DNA from: Rhodobacter sp.
GTDB lineage: Bacteria; Pseudomonadota; Alphaproteobacteria; Rhodobacterales; Rhodobacteraceae
Length of the DNA: 64,000 nucleotides
Reading direction: 5' to 3'
NCBI GenBank assembly: GCA_027484145.1
Contig: JAIXUH010000007.1
Span: 124,001 to 188,000, forward strand
Notes under the pieces: model-generated
The model's database searches: none
Seen by the model: the letters and a program-made list of their open reading frames with translations, nothing else
What the model was told of the DNA's origin: nothing
Shown here: positions 61,933 to 64,000 of the stretch, in pieces
How the letters are laid out: each line of letters starts with the position of its first letter
Numbering within the stretch: the first letter of the stretch is position 1
Translations under genes and position numbers: made by a program

Positions 61933-63174
61933 ATGCGGGCGCTTGTGGCGATGATGGTCTTTGCGCTGTCCACGGCAGGCGCTGTGGCACAATCGCTGAA
62001 CACTTCAGAAACGGACAGCAGCACGCAAGAGGTTCAGATGAAGGTCATCGGGTCAGAAGCCGGGTTTGCAGACTGGCTGACAGGCTTTCGCCCCCGCGCG
62101 CTTGCCGCAGGTGTGCCGCAGGGGGTGCTGGACAGCGCCCTGCAAGCCGCGCGTTTCAACGCCAAGATCGTGGAACGCGACCGCAACCAGAATGAATTCA
62201 CCAAGACGATCTGGGACTACCTTGATACCGCCGTATCTGATGATCGCGTGGCCCTAGGCCTGAAAGCGCTCAAGAAAAACGCGGCCCTGCTGGAAAGGAT
62301 CGAGGCCGAATACGGTGTTGACCGCCATGTCGTGGCCGCCATCTGGGGGCTGGAATCGGCTTATGGCACCTATCGTGGCGACATTCCCACCATCGAGGCC
62401 TTGGCGACACTGGCCTATGACGCCCGCCGCGCCGCGTTCTTTGAGGCCCAGTTGATTGCCGCGCTGCGGATTCTGGCAAATGGCGACGTGACCCTTGCCG
62501 ATATGAACGGCAGTTGGGCTGGGGCGATGGGGCACACGCAGTTCATGCCCACTTCGTGGTGGGAGTTTGCCGTGGATTTCACCGGCGACGGCAAGAAAGA
62601 CCTCTGGTCCGACGATCCGACCGATGCACTTGCCTCGACCGCCGCCTATCTGCGCCACTGGGGCTGGACCAAGGGCGCCCTCTGGGGGCTGGAGGTGACG
62701 CTGCCCTCGGGCTTTGACTATGACCAGACCACCGAACGCGTCCGCAAACCTGTGGCCGATTGGGCCGCCATTGGCGTGGCCCCCATGGCGGACGGGCCCT
62801 TGCCCGATCATGGGGTCGCCTCGGTTCTGCTGCCTGGGGGCGCACGGGGGGCGGCCTTCCTGATCTTTTCGAACTTTCAGGTGATCGAGCGTTACAATAC
62901 GGCCGATGCTTATGTCATTGCCGTGGGGCACCTCGCTGACCGCCTGCGCGGGGGGCCCGCAATTCAGGCCGCATGGCCGCGCGAATTGCGCGCGCTGACA
63001 CTGGACGAGCGGATGGATCTGCAGCGCCGGCTGACCGCAGCAGGGTTTGATGCAAAGGGCGTCGATGGCCGGATCGGGCCGAACACCATCGCCGCCGTCA
63101 AGGCCTATCAGACAGCGAACGGCCTGATTCCTGACGGCTATGCCAGCCTTGAGATTCTGGAGCGGTTGCGCTGA
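61933..63174 (+). CDS. Lytic murein transglycosylase, MltB family with peptidoglycan-binding domain
   Basis: A 413-residue exported enzyme that cuts glycan strands to 1,6-anhydroMurNAc products. After the signal peptide ('ALVAMMVFALSTAGAVAQS') the SLT_2 domain has the catalytic Glu141 in 'IWGLESAYGTYRG', plus 'GSWAGAMGHTQFMPTSW', typical of MltB. The last 60 residues ('RRLTAAGFDAKGVDGRIGPNTIAAVKAYQ') are a peptidoglycan-binding domain. No lipobox is seen, so it is probably soluble in the periplasm. The ORF track begins 19 codons too early. Confidence 0.92.
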   Translation: MRALVAMMVFALSTAGAVAQSLNTSETDSSTQEVQMKVIGSEAGFADWLTGFRPRALAAGVPQGVLDSALQAARFNAKIVERDRNQNEFTKTIWDYLDTAVSDDRVALGLKALKKNAALLERIEAEYGVDRHVVAAIWGLESAYGTYRGDIPTIEALATLAYDARRAAFFEAQLIAALRILANGDVTLADMNGSWAGAMGHTQFMPTSWWEFAVDFTGDGKKDLWSDDPTDALASTAAYLRHWGWTKGALWGLEVTLPSGFDYDQTTERVRKPVADWAAIGVAPMADGPLPDHGVASVLLPGGARGAAFLIFSNFQVIERYNTADAYVIAVGHLADRLRGGPAIQAAWPRELRALTLDERMDLQRRLTAAGFDAKGVDGRIGPNTIAAVKAYQTANGLIPDGYASLEILERLR

Positions 63175-63281
63175 CTGCATGCCCGCACAGTTGATCTGCG
63201 CGCGGCCCCATTGCTCTGCCACTGCCCGCAGCCTAGGTTCAACGCAAAGGGCAACTTGCCCGGCAGCGGATGGGGATCAGG

Positions 63282-64000
63282 ATGACGGACAAGGTTTACG
63301 TGCCGCCAAAAGTGTGGACTTGGGACAAGGAAAACGGCGGCCAGTTCGCCAGCACCAACCGCCCGATCGCCGGGGCCACGCATGACAAGGAACTGCCGCG
63401 TGGCGCGCATCCGTTCCAGCTTTACTCGCTGGCCACGCCGAATGGCGTCAAGGTGACGATCCTGTTCGAGGAGTTGCTCGAAGCCGGGCACAGTGGCGCG
63501 GAATACGACGCTTGGCTGATCAAGATCGGGGACGGTGATCAGTTCGGCTCGGGCTTCGTCGGGGTAAACCCCAATTCCAAGATTCCCGCGCTGATGGATT
63601 TTTCCGGCCCCGAGCCGGTGCGGGTGTTTGAAAGCGGCTCCATCCTTGTGCATCTGGCCGAAAAGTTCGGGGCCTTTCTGCCCGCCTCCGGCCCCGCGCG
63701 GACTGAGGTGATGAACTGGCTGTTCTGGCAGATGGGTTCAGCCCCGTTTGTCGGTGGCGGCTTCGGGCATTTCTATGCTTATGCGCCGGAAAAGTATGAA
63801 TACCCGATCAACCGCTATGCCATGGAAGCCAAGCGTCAGCTTGATGTGCTGGATCGCCAGTTGGCCGAACACCCTTTCGTCGCGGGCAGCGACTATACGA
63901 TCGCCGATATGGCGATCTGGCCGTGGTATGGCGGGCTGGTGCTGGGTCGCGCCTATAACGCGGCCGAGTTTCTGGACGTACAAAGCTACACCCATGTCAT
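63282..64000 (+). CDS. Glutathione S-transferase, YghU type (cut by window end)
   Basis: The frame is open from ATG 63282 (GGGG six bases before) to the window end, so at least 239 codons are present; the ORF track omits it because it is incomplete. It reads 'YVPPKVWTWDKENGGQFASTNRP' and 'GVNPNSKIPALMDFSGPEPVRVFESGSILVHLAEKFG', the thioredoxin-fold part, and then a helical domain with 'MNWLFWQMGSAPFVGGGFGHFYAYAPEK'. This matches YghU, which uses two glutathione molecules as a disulfide-bond reductase and organic-peroxide scavenger. Confidence 0.92.
   Translation, partial: MTDKVYVPPKVWTWDKENGGQFASTNRPIAGATHDKELPRGAHPFQLYSLATPNGVKVTILFEELLEAGHSGAEYDAWLIKIGDGDQFGSGFVGVNPNSKIPALMDFSGPEPVRVFESGSILVHLAEKFGAFLPASGPARTEVMNWLFWQMGSAPFVGGGFGHFYAYAPEKYEYPINRYAMEAKRQLDVLDRQLAEHPFVAGSDYTIADMAIWPWYGGLVLGRAYNAAEFLDVQSYTHV

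Noticed and set aside
1-64000. CRISPR arrays, insertion sequences, prophage, tRNA or rRNA genes
   Set aside because: No regularly spaced repeats, transposase or integrase motifs, or tRNA-like cloverleaf sequences were found on reading through the window.

Overview
The window is a contiguous piece of a high-GC alphaproteobacterial chromosome, most likely from the Rhodobacteraceae (Rhodobacter/Gemmobacter/Tabrizicola-like). The evidence is the ccoNOQP-ccoGHIS cbb3 oxidase cluster next to an FnrL-type regulator and hemN, a membrane-anchored cytochrome cy, the small alphaproteobacterial SRP RNA, and a gpmI-envC-ctpA-rppH run. I see about 65 protein genes, two of them cut by the window edges (1-182 and 63282-64000), and one RNA gene. 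I see no tRNA, rRNA, insertion sequence, prophage or CRISPR array, and no gene-free stretch longer than 300 bases.

Layout. 1-2.7 kb: end of an FAD-linked oxidase, then two overlapping SET-like MFS exporters. 2.7-7.3 kb: haem genes hemC and hemE (divergent) and hemF, with an orphan AAA ATPase preceded by a helically phased palindrome and a small Imm10-like gene. 7.4-13.4 kb: a small lipoprotein, an SDR lacking the catalytic lysine, an RsmC-like methyltransferase, clpS, a HAD phosphatase, a DD-carboxypeptidase with a SPOR domain, and a fumarylacetoacetase-family hydrolase. 13.4-24.6 kb: the microaerobic block ccoS-I-H-G-P-Q-O-N, a tandem universal stress protein, fnrL and hemN, with four FNR boxes. 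24.7-31.7 kb: yejABEF peptide importer with a glycosyltransferase coupled to its end. 31.8-42.5 kb: cytochrome cy, pheA, an SRPBCC protein, nudC, a CpdB-like phosphodiesterase, a HAD phosphatase, SRP RNA, then gpmI-envC-ctpA-rppH. 42.5-53.7 kb: ubiH-like monooxygenase, amidase, aminotransferase-ftsK, pepT, lolA, a lipoprotein transglycosylase, hspQ, and a STAS/RsbW-type pair. 53.9-64 kb: ggt-fRMsr, a VOC protein, a homocysteine methyltransferase-like gene with an rluA-type gene, pgsA-moaD-moaE, rnr, an MltB-type transglycosylase, and a YghU-type glutathione transferase cut by the window end.

How the genes work together. The clearest theme is low-oxygen respiration. FnrL probably controls ccoNOQP, ccoGHIS, the stress protein and hemN through TTGAY-N4-RTCAA sites. 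HemC/HemE/HemF/HemN supply haem, and cytochrome cy can feed electrons to cbb3. A second theme is the cell envelope: DD-carboxypeptidase, EnvC-like activator, CtpA, two lytic transglycosylases, LolA, FtsK, and YejABEF, which in some alphaproteobacteria imports muropeptides.

No clear-cut new multi-gene system is evident; most of the window is housekeeping sequence. The best candidate for something undescribed is the 67-bp dyad at 4804-4870, made of TAGGG/CCCTA half-sites spaced exactly 10 bp apart, directly in front of the Orc1/Cdc6-like ATPase gene. Other points worth a look are the lysine-less SDR, the CpdB-family enzyme without a signal peptide, the orphan partner-switching pair, and the hairpin just before rppH. 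All calls come from reading the sequence; no database search was run.
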